Positions 6,174-6,609 of a stretch of DNA of 6,609 nt are shown in pieces. The stretch comes from Verrucomicrobiota bacterium (lineage in GTDB: Bacteria; Verrucomicrobiota; Verrucomicrobiia; Chthoniobacterales; UBA10450). How positions within the stretch are numbered: position 1 is the first letter of the stretch; each line of letters opens with the position of its first letter. The notes beneath the pieces are model-generated. The model was given only the letters and a program-made list of their open reading frames with translations. It had not been told where the DNA came from and ran no database searches. Both the position numbers and the translations under genes were made by a program. The stretch is taken from assembly GCA_003218345.1 (NCBI GenBank), contig QHNF01000021.1:1-6609 (forward strand), given 5' to 3'.

Positions 6174-6609
6174 TCACCGAGGAGTCGGATAGGGACGCGG
6201 CGTAGGCTGAGGCCTTGGAGTCGGGTGACGCCCGGGGTCGGTGTCTCCGTGGGTGTGAGTGCTACAGTAGGTGTAGCTGTTGGCGTTGCAGTAGGCGTCG
6301 GAGTGGGTGTCGGTGTTGACGAGCGTCAAAGCCGCTGACGCGTATAACTTCGTTCGCCCCACCGAAGTTGGAAAACAGAAACTCTCCAGAGACAGGATCA
6401 ATCATGGCCCCCTCGGCTACCGTAAGTCCCTGAATGAAATCCTGCGTGCTTGCGACAATCGGATCGCCGTTTGCGTCCAGGGGAGCGGTTACGACCTTGC
6501 CACCCTGATGCAGCGCGATCAGCACGCTGTTAGAAGGAAATACCGGTGAACTGGGTGGCACCAAAAGCTATGCCTTCGGGCCCGCCACCGAGGTTCTCGC
6601 GAAGCATTG
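6174..6609 (-). pseudogene. 3' end of a secreted-type protein gene with Pro/Thr-rich tail, three frame breaks
   Basis: The gene runs leftward from beyond the right edge to TGA at 6176-6174. Its pieces, in reading order, are: 6607 to about 6563 (ENLGGGPEGIAF); 6561 to about 6322 (VPPSSPVFPSNSVLIAL ... PLDANGDPIV ... AEGAMIDPVSGEFLFSNFGG ... VIRVSGF); about 6319 to 6227 (STPTPTPTPTATPTATPTV ... TETPTPGV); and 6224 to 6174 (PTPRPQPTPRPYPTPR). Each join needs only one base: an extra base at 6562, one missing near 6320-6324, and one missing near 6225-6226. The folded part resembles repeat units of secreted beta-propeller-like proteins, but the family was not identified. The Pro/Thr tail resembles extracellular linkers. 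Three single-base errors in under 400 bp, against none in the nuo genes, point to a pseudogene. Low-quality sequence at the edge is the alternative. Confidence 0.6.
6238..6319 (-). repeat. Degenerate hexanucleotide tract encoding a Thr/Pro-rich tail
   Basis: On the + strand this stretch is an imperfect run of GTNGGN-like units. On the - strand it reads as Pro-Thr and Ala-Thr dipeptide codons (STPTPTPTPTATPTATPTV and onward). The units vary at third positions, so it is not a pure microsatellite. It is part of the broken - strand gene. The apparent Gly-Val repeat protein on the + strand is only its complement. Confidence 0.7.

Noticed and set aside
6048..6338. Gly-Val repeat protein on the + strand after nuoN
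   Set aside because: It is the complement of the Pro/Thr codon repeats of the - strand gene, and its start lies inside nuoN.

Overview
The window holds the distal end of a NADH-quinone oxidoreductase (complex I) operon on the + strand, in the order nuoJ (5' end outside the window), nuoK, nuoL, nuoM, nuoN. These genes encode membrane-arm subunits. L, M and N are the antiporter-like proton-pumping subunits, and J and K sit between them and the peripheral arm. The L/M and M/N junctions are tight (TAATG and ATGA overlaps), as expected for one transcript. The J/K and K/L junctions are not tight, and each holds inverted-repeat DNA.

The most interesting part is the 492-bp nuoK-nuoL gap. It contains a GxxExxY-family (PD-(D/E)XK nuclease-like) gene inside a pair of 29-bp inverted repeats (26/29 match). 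The arms are built from CGCGAA units spaced about one helical turn apart. A TGA triplet flanks the element on both sides, and the left copy is the nuoK stop codon. Removing the element leaves nuoK and nuoL only 4 bp apart. A shorter, more decayed inverted repeat of the same family fills the nuoJ-nuoK gap and carries no gene. Together these suggest a family of small mobile or formerly mobile elements that settle in intergenic gaps. The GxxExxY gene appears to have lost its normal C-terminus through a one-base frameshift.

Downstream of nuoN (6065-6173) is a short gap with a perfect 11-bp hairpin. After it comes, on the - strand, the 3' end of a secreted-type protein gene with a Pro/Thr-rich tail. 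Its reading frame is broken at three places within about 390 bp, while roughly 5 kb of nuo sequence is fully open. It is therefore most likely a pseudogene, although poor sequence quality towards the right edge cannot be excluded.

The likely source is a soil or freshwater Verrucomicrobiota bacterium (Chthoniobacterales-like). This rests on remembered family knowledge of the GxxExxY genes, the CGCGAA-type intergenic repeats and the Pro/Thr-tailed protein. No phylogenetic marker was tested. Gene calls for nuoJ-N are secure. The mobile-element interpretation is inference from sequence structure.
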